From Takashimella koratensis (Eukaryota > Basidiomycota > Tremellomycetes > Trichosporonales > Tetragoniomycetaceae): a stretch of 64,000 nucleotides of DNA. A program made the translations under genes and the position numbers. The notes under the pieces were generated by a model. The model saw only the letters and a program-made list of their open reading frames with translations, made no database searches and had not been told where the DNA came from. The stretch lies in assembly GCA_003116875.1 (NCBI GenBank), contig BCKT01000005.1:1240001-1304000 (forward strand), in the 5' to 3' direction. The stretch's first letter is position 1, and every line of letters starts with the position of its first letter. Positions 32,067-43,553 of this stretch are shown here, piece after piece.

Positions 32067-35000
32067 ATGGATCGAGCACCACCACCTCACCTCGACCCCG
32101 CTATATCTTCCTTCTCATCCACGACCACCCAGCCCTTCTCCAACCCCCCTCTCACTTCTCATCAACACCCACCGCCCCCACCTCAGTCTCAGTCTCAACC
32201 ACACCGCACACTCGTCCCGTTCTCAGACTTTCTCACTCAACCATCACCCCACGTCCCATCGCCATACGACTCGCTCGAACCCGCCGCTCAGTCACAACAA
32301 CAATACGAGACAGAACATGACGACGACGAAGTAGGCGAAGAGAACGTGTTTCGAGACATGTCGTTTGACGATATTCTAGAAGACCTCAATGCGAGGTTTC
32401 TCGTCAACTTGCCAGAGGAGGAGATGAACCTGGTACGACTCTACTGGCAGGCTGAACAGGCGTGAGTCACAATCAGCTACAATTGACTTGAAGATTCATA
32501 GCTAAAGCCCGATTCACAGACACTGGTTCTACGAAGACTACATCCGACCTCTCAACCCCCTCCTCCCTTCCTTGTCCCAACGACAGTTCACCCACCTCAT
32601 CATCGCCTCATCCCCTCTCTATTCGTCGTCCTCGTTCCTAGGCTCCGGAGAGATCGACTACGATGCGGTGTGGGAGGAATACTGCGCCTACAAGAAGATG
32701 GTTCCATGTTGCGGCGCCATCATCCTCAGTGCTGAAGGAGACAAGGTGAAACCTCATCTCTTTTCGTGGTTGATCTCTGAATCTTGTCGACATAACTAAC
32801 GTCGACAGTGTTTGATGGTCCGAGGGTGGAAGAGCAACGCCGGGTGGTGTTTCCCGCGAGGCAAGATCAACTCGGAAGAGTCTGAGATCGACTGTGCGAT
32901 TCGCGAGGTAAACTTTTCTGGCACTGCAGCAAAGACGGCACAAGCTTACCATCTCACAGGTCGAAGAAGAGACCGGCTTCGACTTGACAGGCCGGATCAT
33001 TCCCAACGACTGCGTCAAGACACAGATTAACGCGCAAGAAGTGACCATGTTCATCGTCTCTGGTATCGACGAGGGCACGACCTTTGAGACGCAAACGAGG
33101 AAAGAGATTGGCGTGAGCCTGCCCTGACCAACCTCAGACCTGTCCAGTGACTGACGCTCCCTTAGGCCATTGAATGGGTCAAGTTCTCCGACTTGCCTAC
33201 GTGGACGAACAAGCGCGGACCGAAGCGGACGGGTGGGAAGGGCCAGAAAAAGTTTTACAACGTCACGCCGTTTGTAGGGTGAGTTACTTCCCAGCTTGCT
33301 CAGTCTCACTTCGAGACTGACACGGGTACAGCCCTATCAAGCGTTACCTCAAAGAACACAACATCCGACCTCGTCGTCAACCTGCCGGTGGTCGTGAACT
33401 CCAACCGTTCCAATTCGACGTCCCCGCCTCTCCTGTGTCTTCCCACTCTCACGCCGCGACGTACGGAGCACCACGAGCCAGCACCGCGCTCGACCAGCTG
33501 TTCCAGAAGTTTGTTCACAAGCAGGAAGACGAGAAACCGCTAGGCACCGACGCGGATGGTCTCAGCCGTCTGTTCGGCCAGCTGAACGTGGTCAAGGCCG
33601 AAGCCGATGCAGCGGGTCTGATCTCTCAAGCCAGCGGATCAGGGCATCAGGATTTGTCGACGCACGACGTGGATCGGGAAGACGATGCGTTGACTCGTTT
33701 GCTAGGCGGAGTCGTCACACCTCAAACCGACGCCAAGTCCCAAATGCTCGCTCTCCTCAAAAACCCACCAAGGAACGCGTCGCCCTCTCCGCAGCCGCAG
33801 CTCAAAGCACACCAATCGAGTCTCTTATCCATGCTCTCGGCACCCAAGACCCCCGCCGGCCTTTCGCACGACCCGTCAGCTCCATCCAGCGCGGGACTCG
33901 GGAAGGGTTTCCTCCAATCGCAGGCACAGAAACCCATGTCACTGCCGACCTCGCCTCGCCCGCCATCCGAGGACGAAGATCGAGACAGGCGAAACCGACA
34001 GCGCGCGTTGCTGGAGATGACGATCGCCGGAATGGGCGTTGACGTTCCTACCCACCCTCACCACCCTCCTCTCCCCAGCACCAACACCTCCGTTCCGCCT
34101 CCGACGACGAGCTACACAAGCCGACCCAACATGCCTGCGACGATGCCAGCACCCGCACACGCGTACCGCCCCGCGCAGTCAAGCTCGTCTTCGACATCAC
34201 CTCACCTCCCGCCTCCGCCATACTCGGTCGTGTCGCAGGGTATGAGCGTGCAAAGCTCGAACCAGAGCCAACAGCCAAGTGCACAACCCTTGCACGGGAT
34301 GCTGCAGACGCACCAGTCGCCGACGTCCGGACCGGAGCCCAAAGTGGTGACCGGCAGCGGACAGGGTCTGCAAGGACAGCCACAACCTCGAGACGGGTTA
34401 CAGCAACCACCACTGGCTGCCGCGCCTCAACCTGCTGGCGAACACCAGCGTGCTCTCCTCGGCGCACTCTTTGGACCGCGTTCCGAGCCCGCCGCCCAGC
34501 CCCTTTCTCAGGCGATGCACCAGCCGATCCAACAGCCTCCACAACAACACACGTATCAGCCCGCCCCACCGCACATGCCTCATCCGAGTACGGCCGGGTA
34601 CCCACCCAACACCTCTCCGCACGGTCCCTCCCAACCGCCTATGCAGCCGTTCCAGCCCCCTGCGCCGATCCAACAGCCTTACGCGCCGGCTACAGGCCTC
34701 GCACATGGCCAACTCCCGCCACAACAGCAGTTCTCCCATCGGCCGACATACCACCCCGCCCCGCTCCCACCCCAGAACCTCCCACATTCGCAAATGCATC
34801 AGTCATTCCCTCCTCCACCCCAGCCTCAACCTCAGGGTGGACAACAGCCCCCGATGCAGCACCAGTGGCGACCGCCCAACCCGGCTCTCCCCCCTGGACA
34901 AGGGTACGGATTCGTCCCGCCCCCATCGCAGTCGTATCAGAGCTACCAGTCCACCATCCCCGGTCCCGGTATGGCGTACCCTAACAACCTCAACCCCAAC

Positions 35001-35357
35001 CCAAACCTCAACATCAACGCGCCATACCCTCCGCAGGGCTTTCAGGCAGCCGCTGGTGCCGGAGTAGGCGGGGTAGGCGGGGTACACCAACCTCCGCCGA
35101 TGCACCAGCACTCCGGGGGGTACGGATACCAGCCCCCAGCCCCTCAGCAGGCGCAGGGTATGTACCCTCTCGGCACGCAGCAGACGGGACCAGGCCAAGG
35201 ACAGCAGATACCGCAAGTCCAGCAATCATTGCAGGGGCAGCAACAGCCCAACCAGGGTCAGAGGTCACCGACAAAGGGAGTGCCGGCGGCTGTACACCAG
35301 CCGGTCCCTCGTCCGCCGGTCGGAGGTGGGCTACTAGGTCTCATGAGTGGGCGCTAG
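32067..35357 (+). CDS. DCP2: mRNA-decapping enzyme Dcp2
   Basis: Nudix hydrolase that removes the m7G cap in processing bodies, committing mRNA to 5'-3' decay. Start ATG at 32067 (MDRAPPPHLDPAISSF); an upstream in-frame extension to 31911 exists but is probably leader. After an 85-residue Pro/Gln-rich head comes the Dcp2 regulatory domain, FDDILEDLNARFLVNLPEEE and HWFYEDYIRP, then the Nudix box GKINSEESEIDCAIREVEEE followed by TGF, which fits GX5EX7REUXEEXGU with all catalytic glutamates. Box B follows around KRGPKRTGGKGQKKFYNVTPF. The last ~600 residues are a very Pro/Gln-rich low-complexity tail with few acidic residues, suited to phase separation and to helical leucine motifs binding Edc3/Pat1. 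Introns occur only in the first half; the tail is one exon. Stop TAG at 35355-35357. Confidence 0.95.
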
Positions 35358-35623
35358 AACGTGTTTGGCGAGTTTTTGCCACGCGGAGAGGGCAGGGGAT
35401 TTCGTTGAGCTGACGTTGAGTGTGGATCTCTGTAGGTGTAGTTGGTGTATCTAGCGAGTAAGCGATGTATGGAGCAGGTACCTGGTCGTTCTGGCTTTAC
35501 CTCCAAATCAAAATCCAGATGCGTATATGTACAGATGTTTGATGTTTGAGATAGATGTGCAGTAATCTAACTTGCGCTACTACGACAGCTCGATCGATAC
35601 AGGATGCGATCCGTCAGTCCTGA
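35358..35623. other. Intergenic, convergent 3' regions
   Basis: About 265 bases between the DCP2 stop and the stop of the transcription factor. No gene seen. Confidence 0.5.
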
Positions 35624-38008
35624 TCAAATTGGACCTGGACCTGAGTGGGTATAGTCCCATAACAACTGATCAAATTCGAACCCCAACTCTCCTTCTCCAT
35701 CCACCAACATCTTCTCCATGTCCAAATCCAAATCCACATCTACATCCCTGATCCTCCTTTCCTCATTCCCATCCCCCCTACTTTCTTGACTACTCCCTCC
35801 ACCCGCTCTTCGCTGTTCACCTTCACCTTCACCTTCACCTACACCTTGGCCGGCGGAACCAAACTCGATTCGTCCCTGCAACGCAGCACACAGCTGTGCG
35901 TACTCGCCCATTGAGCTAAATTGGACAACGGTACCCGCCGCTCTCTTCAACGCAAGGTCGGCGATATCCCACCCCGTGGAGTTGGAGAAGTGTTTAAGCC
36001 GCACGATGAGGCGCGAGAGGAGGGAAAGTGCCTCTGCGGATTCGACGAGCGCAAGGCGGATCAGTGATGTTACAGTATTTTGAAGCATCGCTTGGGTGTC
36101 TACACCATACGTGGTTAGCGCGACCCAACTCTGATCACAAGATGCAAACGTGGAGCAGGAGAGCAGCAGTATAGGATAGATTGACAAAAACTCACAGATT
36201 AGAAAATAACCATCGAGGTGGGACTGATCCAAAGTCTCAAGAAACTCGACAATCTCCATAAAAGGCCTAACCATTCCGTCTTGAGGTACAAACCCGTCTC
36301 CCAATCCATGATCCAATTCGATCTCGAGCCGTTGTAGGAACCCTCTAAACCCCAAGAGCAAGAGAACGAAGCCGACTGCGCCGGTCGCTTTCTCACCCCT
36401 GCCCCACGCCGCGTCCCATTTGGAGAGGAGAGAGTCGGTGGCCAGGCGAAGAGTGGAGACGAGAGCGCGTCGGTCAGAGAGGGAACGGTGAGGGTGGGTC
36501 ATGGTGCTTTGCAGTCGACGGACGAGGAGGCAAAGACGACACATGTACTTGAAAGCGGAAAATGACGAGGTGGTGGTGCTGGTGGTGGTAGCGGCTGGGG
36601 ATGAAGAGGGGGAAGAAGGGTGCGAGGTAGGGTCGGAGATGTCGGGCACGGGCTCAGGAAGGCGCACGGTATGTTGAAAGTCCTGGATGTGAGATGGGCG
36701 GTGCTTCACTGTGGGTTGTGAGCAAACTCAGCTACTACCCGGTACCCCTGTCTTGTACCGGGTGAAACCCCTTCACTCACTTAACGACATCCAGGCGTCG
36801 TGGATGACCAGCGCCCACCATAGCCGCACACGCAGCTCCCGCTCCTCTGGCGAGAGGGTCCACGAGCTGGGATCCAGATGCAGGCCTTGTAACTGTGCCT
36901 CTGCGATGGTCTGCACCTCATCAGCCTCTCATCCAAACCAAACTCTCTGCCCACCCACTGTATCACTCACACTTGCTAGGGTAACGTACTGCCATCTAGA
37001 TGTCAATGCGGGCCTGGAATTGATCTCCAATACTGCGCCCGCTATCCCATCCAACGACCTCCGATCCTTTGTGCCCATCGCGAGGATACCGACACCTAGC
37101 GCCGCGAGCGGTCGTGTACCTTTCCCATGGCTGAGGGCGGTGACCAGGACCGTCGCCCTCAGCTGCGGGGTCATCGGTGCCGAGAGGGAGATGATGGGAA
37201 GCGCCGGGTGGACGAGGTTGAAGTAGGTTTGGAGGAGAGAAGATTCGGAGAGCGGAGCGGGTGAGCGAGAGATGAGCGCCCGGATGTGCGTGAGGGATGA
37301 ATGAGGGTGAGCCGGAGTGTGTAAGTCCGACCGGGGTTCCATGATCACGTAGACGGGTTGTGAAGGTTCGGAAGACTGTATTGGGGATCAGCAGCGACTT
37401 CGAAGTTGAGAAGGGGAGACGACGAGGCGAGAGAAGGGGCGGGACGAGAGGGACGTACAATCTGTTTGATGTATCTCCCTTCCGGGTCGGAGACGGGTAA
37501 TAAATCATCAGTCAAGAGATCGATAAGCACTGTTAGAGCATGCAGTGATCAGTATTCAAGCGTTGAAGGCGGTACTGAAGCCTGTGTCGATTTTGAGCTT
37601 ACCGTTGGGCTCGTACTCGGCCGATCTGAAGGCCGTCTCTGCAGTGTTCTCAGGCGGCAGTCCCACTCCCCTCCTTGTCGGTCGACTTGGTTCACTGGAC
37701 CCCTCTCCGTTATGACCATGCGAAACACCGCGTACTGCTCTTCCTCCCGTTGGTGACCTTGACCTTGTACGCATCGGCGTCCGGGACCCTCTCGACCCTT
37801 CTTCCCACCTCGAGGGATACTCCACCGCCGCCGCCGTCGACGTGGCCGCCTTCCTCCTCGGAGCCGGGGTATCGAATGTACACTCGTACCCTGCCTCACT
37901 ACACCGGCTACACGGTGGACCCGTGAGCGCGATTGAACAACGTACTTTGGACCGACGACAGCGGTCGCATGGTCGACGGGTGCGGAAAGGGAGCACAGAA
38001 GTGGACAT
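35624..38008 (-). CDS. Zn2Cys6 fungal transcription factor
   Basis: Start ATG at 38008 (MSTSVLPFRTRRPCDRC), stop before 35624 after THSGPGPI. The binuclear zinc cluster is complete near residues 14-43: CDRCRRSKVRC and CSRCSEAGYEC, spacing C-x2-C-x6-C-x8-C-x2-C-x6-C. A Ser/Arg/Pro linker follows, then the 'fungal specific transcription factor' middle homology region, with LLQTYFNLVHPALPIIS, LTSRWQYVTLAS, LDPSSWTLSPEERELRVRLW and WWALVIHDAWMSL, the classic regulatory-domain pattern. The C-terminal third is helical with a short acidic end. It is divergent from the TauD-type dioxygenase with 381 bases between start codons, so a local regulator of that gene is a natural inference. The DNA between carries CGG-rich repeats. 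Confidence 0.88.
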
Positions 38009-38389
38009 GAGTTTTGTTATGTGGGCGAAGAAGCAAAAAGAGAAGAAGAGATAAGACGGCAGGCGAACGGCAGGCGAGATTATCTCCGCAGAACGGCGGT
38101 GTGTAGGTTAGACCAGTCTTGTTGTGGATCGTAGTAATCGAATCGTCTTAGGTGGGACGGCCACGGTGAGGAATGGAGTGCAGGAGGTAAAGCAGTAGAA
38201 GTCGATGCATGCATATCGAGGACGGTGGATTCTGTGACTGATGGCTGGCTCTCGGTCGACGCCAGACTCGGTCGGCAGCCGCGGCATCCGAAACCCCAGG
38301 TCGCGCGGCAGCCGACAGGTTTGTGGCATATAAGATCGACCCCTTCACCAACCTGCTCCGGTCCCCGCTCATCCTCTTCAGCCGATACA
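38009..38389. promoter_or_regulatory. Divergent promoter of Zn2Cys6 factor and TauD dioxygenase
   Basis: Contains a perfect tandem of an 11-base unit, ACGGCAGGCGA, at 38056-38066 and 38067-38077, and a CCG-N5-CGG pair at 38086-38096. CGG triplets are the usual half-sites of Zn2Cys6 factors, so autoregulation or joint control is plausible. Confidence 0.5.
38056..38077. repeat. Tandem 11-base CGG-containing repeat
   Basis: Two perfect copies of ACGGCAGGCGA with no spacer, between the transcription factor and dioxygenase starts. Confidence 0.6.
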
Positions 38390-39737
38390 ATGTCTGCTAC
38401 ACAGACTACCATTTCAACGAGCACGACTACCACCCAGCCTTTATCCGCTACACTCCGGTTGACAGGGGCAGCGGACGAGAGCGTCGCCACAACCCGACTT
38501 GCCGCACCGCTGAAGTTGTCAGGACAGCTGGATGCGACGTACGAGTCGTTCGATGTCACGCCTATCATCGGTCGAGAGTATCCGACTCTCCAGTTGAGCG
38601 AGCTCCTTACCCGACCCGACTCGGACGCCCTCCTTACCGATCTTGCCATTCAAAGTAAGCCTCCTCTTCCTTCCACTCCAACTACCTAGTTGTTCAACGA
38701 AAGACCAACACCCAACCGGTGGACTAACCTCCCTAGTCTCACGCCGAAACGTCGTCTTCTTCCGTAACCAAAACATCACCCCCTCCGAGATGCTCACTCT
38801 CTGCAACCGACTGCACACACTCGCCGGTGCTCCCGAGTCATCAACTCACCACATTCACCCAATCACCAACGAGTCGTCCGAGCTGGGAGTGAAAGTGTAC
38901 GTGATCAACTCCCAGGATTACAAGAAGAGAACTGCAGGGACGGACTTAGATATGGTTGATTACAAGAATAAGTGGGCAAATGATCTTTGGCACTCTGAGT
39001 AAGTCTTGACACACATAGACCGGGATCTACCTCTCTTGGTTGACAAACTGCTGATTTGGGTCAGCATCACATGGGAACCTGTTCCTTCCGACTACGCAAT
39101 GCTCAAAGTGCATACGATCCCCAAATCCGGTGGAGGCGACACCATGTGGGCTTCAGCATACGAAGCGTACGACCGCCTCTCCAAGCCCATGCAAGTCTTC
39201 CTCGAGGGCTTGGAAGCCGAGCACGACGGCGGGATGTTCCGCGCATTCGCCAAGGGGCTCGGCAAGGAGCTCGTAACGGATATTGAGAGAGGAAGTCCGT
39301 TGAATATTGGAGATGCGTTAAAGGCGCTGCACCCGGTGATTAGGACTAACCCTGTCACGGGGTGGAAGGGGCTCTTCATTAACCAGGGGTGAGTGCAAGC
39401 GCGGCCTACGGGGATCTCGTTCTTCTAATACGGTGGATGCTGACACTTCACCTTGCACAGGTTTACGAAAAAGATCCCTGGCCTTACGACCCGCGAATCC
39501 GACCTAATCATCGAACACTGCCACCGCATGTTCTACCACAATCACGACTTGACCGTCAGGTTCCGATGGAACCCCAATGACTTGGCAATCTGGGATAACA
39601 GATCGTCGTTGCACAGTGCCACCCAAGACTTCGACCCGGATGATATTAGGGAGGGAGACAGGGTGGCGACGCTGGGTGAGAAGCCGTACTATGATCCCAA
39701 GTCGTTGTCGAGGAGAGAGGCACTGGCTCTTGAGTAG
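38390..39737 (+). CDS. TauD/TfdA-family 2-oxoglutarate dioxygenase
   Basis: Fe(II)/2-oxoglutarate-dependent oxygenase of the taurine dioxygenase family; fungal members such as yeast Jlp1 release sulfite from sulfonates, others act on different acids. Start ATG at 38390 (MSATQTTISTSTTTT), stop TAG at 39735-39737. The domain starts near residue 50 with YESFDVTPIIGREYP. Iron ligands are visible: HxD in WHSDITWEPVPSDYAML and the distal histidine in DNRSSLHSATQDF; the 2-oxoglutarate arginine lies in GDRVATLGEKPYY. The block TNPVTGWKGLFINQGF before the last exon is also typical. Three introns (near 38655, 39000, 39389). Length about 385 residues fits fungal TauD proteins. The neighbouring divergent Zn2Cys6 gene is probably its regulator. 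Substrate not determinable. Confidence 0.9.
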
Positions 39738-39906
39738 CAGTACAGTGATGCAAGGAATTGAGAACCTTTTTCCGTCCCTACGAAATGAATCAAAGCACCA
39801 GTGCATCTGATGTGAAAACGTATGTAACCCAATATTCATCCCTCCACCCTTCCCTATCTCTCCCCGTAGTCTCAATTCGATGCAATCATTCTCCAAGCCC
39901 GATTTC

Positions 39907-41073
39907 TCACTGTCCGTCCTTTGAGTGGTTCGATTCGACCTCGAATGAAGAGCGCCCCGATCCGAAGACCATGTCAAAGACTTCTGCCGGAGTTTGACCT
40001 TTCGTAGGGTCGTTTCCCGCTTGAACACCAGAAGCCTCGCTGCTTGTGATGAAGCGCGGTGGATCTGTCTGGGCAAGAAGCTCGGCGTAAGAATCGGCTG
40101 GGTCGGCGGGCTCGTTCGGATCGGTAGAGCCCTGAGCGATTCCGGCGACATTCTGGAGTTCTGTCCACAGCCCCACAGTCTCCAGAGAAAAGAGATCCCC
40201 TTCTTCGACCATCCCGTTGAAAATGGCAGCAAGCGTTGGAAGACACTCGTGGTTCAACAGTGTCAGCTTGGAAGGTTCGGTGAATGGCCCCGTGTCTGTG
40301 TATATCGGAGGTATGCGAAGCTGCCAAGGAGTGGCGACTTGAGTGGCGCGGCGAGGTGTCTTGAAGTAAGAATCAAGATCCGGCTCGTTGATTGTGTCCA
40401 AGTCGTCGGGGGGTTGAGTGCGGTGGTGTTGGTCAGAAGGAAGAGAGTTGAGCATGATGGAATGATGGAAAAGAACAGCTGCATCACCCTCAGAATCAGA
40501 GTCTCTGTCGAACTCCTGGGGGAGGTGAAAGTCTCCTTCCTTGGGGGTGAGGCGACATTCGATCGACCGTTGAGAATGTGAGTTGTCGCTCCACCCAGCC
40601 TCTTTCAACCAAACTTCATCAGGGCCCGCCACGTTGTTCCCCCACTTGCTGGCAACACTCCGCTTGAGCCGTCTGAAAAGAGACTGCATCTCTGCAAGGC
40701 GGGCTTCCTCGGTCGCCGGCACTCGACCATGAGACTCCAAGGCTGCGTTGTGAGCGGTGGCGATCTCGGAGAGGACCAAAGCGTGGAAGTGAGGCTTGGA
40801 ATCTAGTCCACTGAGCCAAAAGATGGTGACGGAAGTGTCAAAGTTGTCGAAGACCTTTTTGCAGTCCTCCGGTGTTGTGCACGGGGAATGGCAAGGGAGA
40901 TCGGCGTAGTGCTGGGGTCGAAAGAGAGGCATGTCCTCGTCGAGGAGGTAGGCTTCGAAAGAAAATCGGAGATTCTCCGGAAGCTCGCATGATTCTTCGA
41001 GGACAGTCTCGAAATAGGAGGCTGTTTCGGGGATGGAAGGTAAAAGACGCTCGGTTATGTTTGTAGTCGACAT
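39907..41073 (-). CDS. Array protein 1, uncharacterised family
   Basis: No family recognised. A single exon of 388 codons from ATG 41073 (MSTTNITERLLPSIP) to a stop before 39907 after EVESNHSKDGQ. It shares a clear N-terminal domain with the next gene: FEAYLLDEDMPLF, then NFDTSVTIFWLSGLDSKP, AALESHG, and a helical LAEMQSLFRRLKRSVASKW. The C-terminal domain aligns from HECLPTLAAIFNGMVEEGD. The final 60 residues are polar. No signal peptide or transmembrane helix is evident. A TATA-like TATAAA sits about 90 bases upstream on the minus strand. It is the leftmost of five similarly oriented genes. Lack of introns is unusual for this window. Possible role unknown; a lineage-specific, fast-evolving family is the simplest description. 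Confidence 0.75.
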   Translation of the reverse strand: MSTTNITERLLPSIPETASYFETVLEESCELPENLRFSFEAYLLDEDMPLFRPQHYADLPCHSPCTTPEDCKKVFDNFDTSVTIFWLSGLDSKPHFHALVLSEIATAHNAALESHGRVPATEEARLAEMQSLFRRLKRSVASKWGNNVAGPDEVWLKEAGWSDNSHSQRSIECRLTPKEGDFHLPQEFDRDSDSEGDAAVLFHHSIMLNSLPSDQHHRTQPPDDLDTINEPDLDSYFKTPRRATQVATPWQLRIPPIYTDTGPFTEPSKLTLLNHECLPTLAAIFNGMVEEGDLFSLETVGLWTELQNVAGIAQGSTDPNEPADPADSYAELLAQTDPPRFITSSEASGVQAGNDPTKGQTPAEVFDMVFGSGRSSFEVESNHSKDGQ

Positions 41074-41326
41074 CGTTTCTGATTCGTTGACTTGTATGAG
41101 GCTCGGAGGGGTCGTAAAATGGGTAAAGAGGATGCTGAAAAGTAAAGTGGGGTAGGGTTTATATGTCTCCCCCTCGTGCTCTGAGAAAATGAGCTTCACA
41201 TGGCCGACCCTCGCATAAAGGACGATTTCGAGTTCCGACTTATTGGCTTACTGAGACCATGATGCATTCAAAGAGCGAAACAAAGAGCACCGAGAAAGTG
41301 CATCAGCTCCTTCTAGTCAGCTAAAA

Positions 41327-42178
41327 TCAACTCTCTGAGCGATCCTGATACCTCCAAACTGTTTTGCTGAACTCAACCAGAAACTCGATTGTCGGCTGAG
41401 AGAATTCAGCTGCTGGAACGATCATGGTTTTCATCAGCTGCCAGAATACTGGTAGGCATTCCGTGCTGATACTTGACAGACCAAATCTGTCGGAAGGGGG
41501 GGTGTCTGCGCCATGAGAGCGAGCGATCGAGACTTGCATGGGAGCTCCTGAAGGATTCCCGGGTGAGCTGAAGTAAGCGTCCAATTGACCTCCAGTGGGC
41601 AGGCCATCTAGCGTGTCCACGTTCATCTCCGCCGAGTGATACCTCCAATCCCCCGCATTAAGTGTATGACAGTGCTGGAAGAGGAACTCTTCGGCTTTTC
41701 CAGACAAACGACCGTCCTTCTCCGCTGGCATGAGAAAGAGCTCGAGCTCCCGGTGGTCAGGCTCACCCGCCCATCCCCCCAAGCTAAACGCCTTGTCTTC
41801 GTCCATGTCCTTCTTCCATTCTCTCTCGACACTGACTTTTAACTGTGACGAGAGCTTCTCGATTTCAATCATTCTGGATTCAAGAGAGGGCTTGGGGAAC
41901 CCATGTGACTCCAACGCACTGGCGTAAGCATCGTTCAGCTCCGTCAACATGAAGACGTTCAGCTGAGGCTTGGAATCCAAGACGGATACCCAGTAGACGA
42001 TGACGGATGTACTGAAGTTGTCAAGACCGATTGGCTTGTTAGGGGCAAGAGAATCGTAATGATCGTTCTGAAAAAGAGGTGTCTCTTTGTCGAGCAAGTA
42101 CGCTTTGAAGGTGTAGTTGAAATTTGGCTCGATATCGTGAGATTCTTCCCATAGTGAAGGACAGGTAATGACTGACAT
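41327..42178 (-). CDS. Array protein 2, uncharacterised family
   Basis: Single exon, 283 codons, ATG at 42178 (MSVITCPSLWEESHD), stop at 41327 after YQDRSES. Direct reading against array protein 1 shows clear relatedness: FKAYLLDKETPLF against FEAYLLDEDMPLF, NFSTSVIVYWVSVLDSKP against NFDTSVTIFWLSGLDSKP, and ALESHG in both, followed by an amphipathic IEIEKLSSQLKVSVEREW helix. The C-terminal block is TECLPVFWQLMKTMIVPAAE. It lacks the polar C-terminal extension of protein 1. No membrane segment or signal peptide seen. I know of no described family with this pattern. Identity between the two is well below that of a recent duplication, so the pair is old or evolving fast. Confidence 0.78.
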   Translation of the reverse strand: MSVITCPSLWEESHDIEPNFNYTFKAYLLDKETPLFQNDHYDSLAPNKPIGLDNFSTSVIVYWVSVLDSKPQLNVFMLTELNDAYASALESHGFPKPSLESRMIEIEKLSSQLKVSVEREWKKDMDEDKAFSLGGWAGEPDHRELELFLMPAEKDGRLSGKAEEFLFQHCHTLNAGDWRYHSAEMNVDTLDGLPTGGQLDAYFSSPGNPSGAPMQVSIARSHGADTPPSDRFGLSSISTECLPVFWQLMKTMIVPAAEFSQPTIEFLVEFSKTVWRYQDRSES

Positions 42179-42714
42179 GATTTAGTAAGCAACCTAAAGC
42201 TTCACCCTTGTCGCTTTAAAATCGGATCGCAAGCGGATTACTGATGTGTTAGAAGGAGAGGAAAGAACAACGGCGTTATCCGCAATCTAGCTCGCAGTTG
42301 GGGTATGACCCAGCTTGAATGCACCCCGCCGACAAGAATGGATGCTTTCAAGCCCCGCTTGACATGGCGGCCCCCAAACAGTCAAACAAAGGAGGGAAGC
42401 CCAGGGGGGTGAAAGACAGTCGGCAACTTCAAGCGCCGAAGTGAAAAGAAAAAACTTGAGGAAAGCGTTGAATGCAACGCATATGGCTTTCACGAGGGTA
42501 GGGAGTGGGGAGTAAGAACTGTGAGCCCCAATTTTTCATCAAATCCTGAGAGACCCTAGAATTTCGGCTCTGGTAGTTGCTTTTCTAAGACTGTGAGAGG
42601 AAACATCGATGACCGGAAAAAGGGGGGGGGGGGGGGGAAGGTCTGCAGTCTACAATGCGGAAAGAATGCCTTCCCCATGGTATCGGCCTGGGCAATACCA
42701 TTGAACATGATTCA
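42179..42714. other. Intergenic within the array, with a 16-base G tract
   Basis: About 535 bases between array genes 2 and 3. It holds the promoter of gene 2 and a G homopolymer at 42622-42637. No coding signal. Confidence 0.5.
42622..42637 (+). repeat. G homopolymer, 16 bases
   Basis: Uninterrupted run of 16 G between array genes 2 and 3. Confidence 0.8.
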
Positions 42715-43553
42715 TTAGTATAAAACATCCTCCTCGGGCATCCGATTTTCCAGGAAGCCGCGATGGTGCGACCAGAGGCTTTGAGTCCTCGACGCCTCCG
42801 ACCCGTTGAGCTTGACAGGACGGCACGAGATCAGAAGTCGTTTGGCGTTCGAGCTATTTCCGGACCAGTACTCTGTGTCGTGGACATGACGGCGAAGGCT
42901 TTCGCGAACGTGCCCGATGCCTCCAGTCGTGATATCCTCCTCGGAAATGGTCGGGGCAACATGCCAGAGTAGAAGAGTCGAAATGGGTCCCCAACATTGC
43001 TCTAGCGGCGTAAGGGCTTCCTCGACATCACCTTCGTCGAGCGGAGTAGCGATGTTGACGAGAGGAGAAAGACGGGCCCAGGTTGGGCAGGCAAAAGCGG
43101 TGGGACGTTGACTTGAGTCTCGAATGTTTTTCAGGGAGCCGAAGATTTCCTCCTCCATGCGCTCCATGAGTCTCTCGGTGTCTACGGTGAAGGCAGCGAG
43201 CTGGGTGGCGAAATCACCCTCTCGGACCTTGTCGTCAATTACTTCTTGACTTCTTGGGTGAAGGATGCTAGAGCACCGGACAGGCTGATGGTTTGGGATC
43301 CCCCGGTCTCTGCGCCTTGGAGGGCAGCCTTGATAGTGTCGGTGTCTTCGACCAGGAGGATGACATGGGATGAAAATCGGTTGGCGACCTCGTTGACGGT
43401 GAAGTAACTAAGGAAAACGCCATCTTTGGTTTCGAAGTTGGGGTTCTCAACTTCAGGCGGCTCTGGTACAGATGCAACGAGGAAGTGTGCATAGAACGTT
43501 GGCACTTGGGAATCAGAAGAGGTGGCGGCGGGGTCGGGAGTGATCGGTGGCAT
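42715..43553 (-). pseudogene. Array protein 3, frameshifted
   Basis: Two overlapping parts of one reading path. Part one runs from ATG 43553 (MPPITPDPAATSSD) to a TAA at 43239 (SFTQEVKK). Part two continues in another frame with VIDDKVREGDFATQLAAF through MERMEEEIFGSL to the stop before 42715 (EEDVLY). The total is 839 bases, one short of a multiple of three, so a single-base indel near 43235-43245 separates them; no plausible splice pair fits the gap. It carries the array motifs: FYAHFLVASVPEP, RFSSHVILLVEDTD, the helix DTERLMERMEEEIFGSLKN and a C-terminal block EQCWGPISTLLLWHVAP. Either a recent break or a sequence error. A TATA-like TATATA lies about 115 bases upstream. Restored length would be about 279 residues, like protein 2. 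Confidence 0.6.

Noticed and set aside
41074..41199. N-terminal extension of array protein 1
   Set aside because: It would need a GTG start and covers the likely TATA element; the ATG at 41073 is the natural start.
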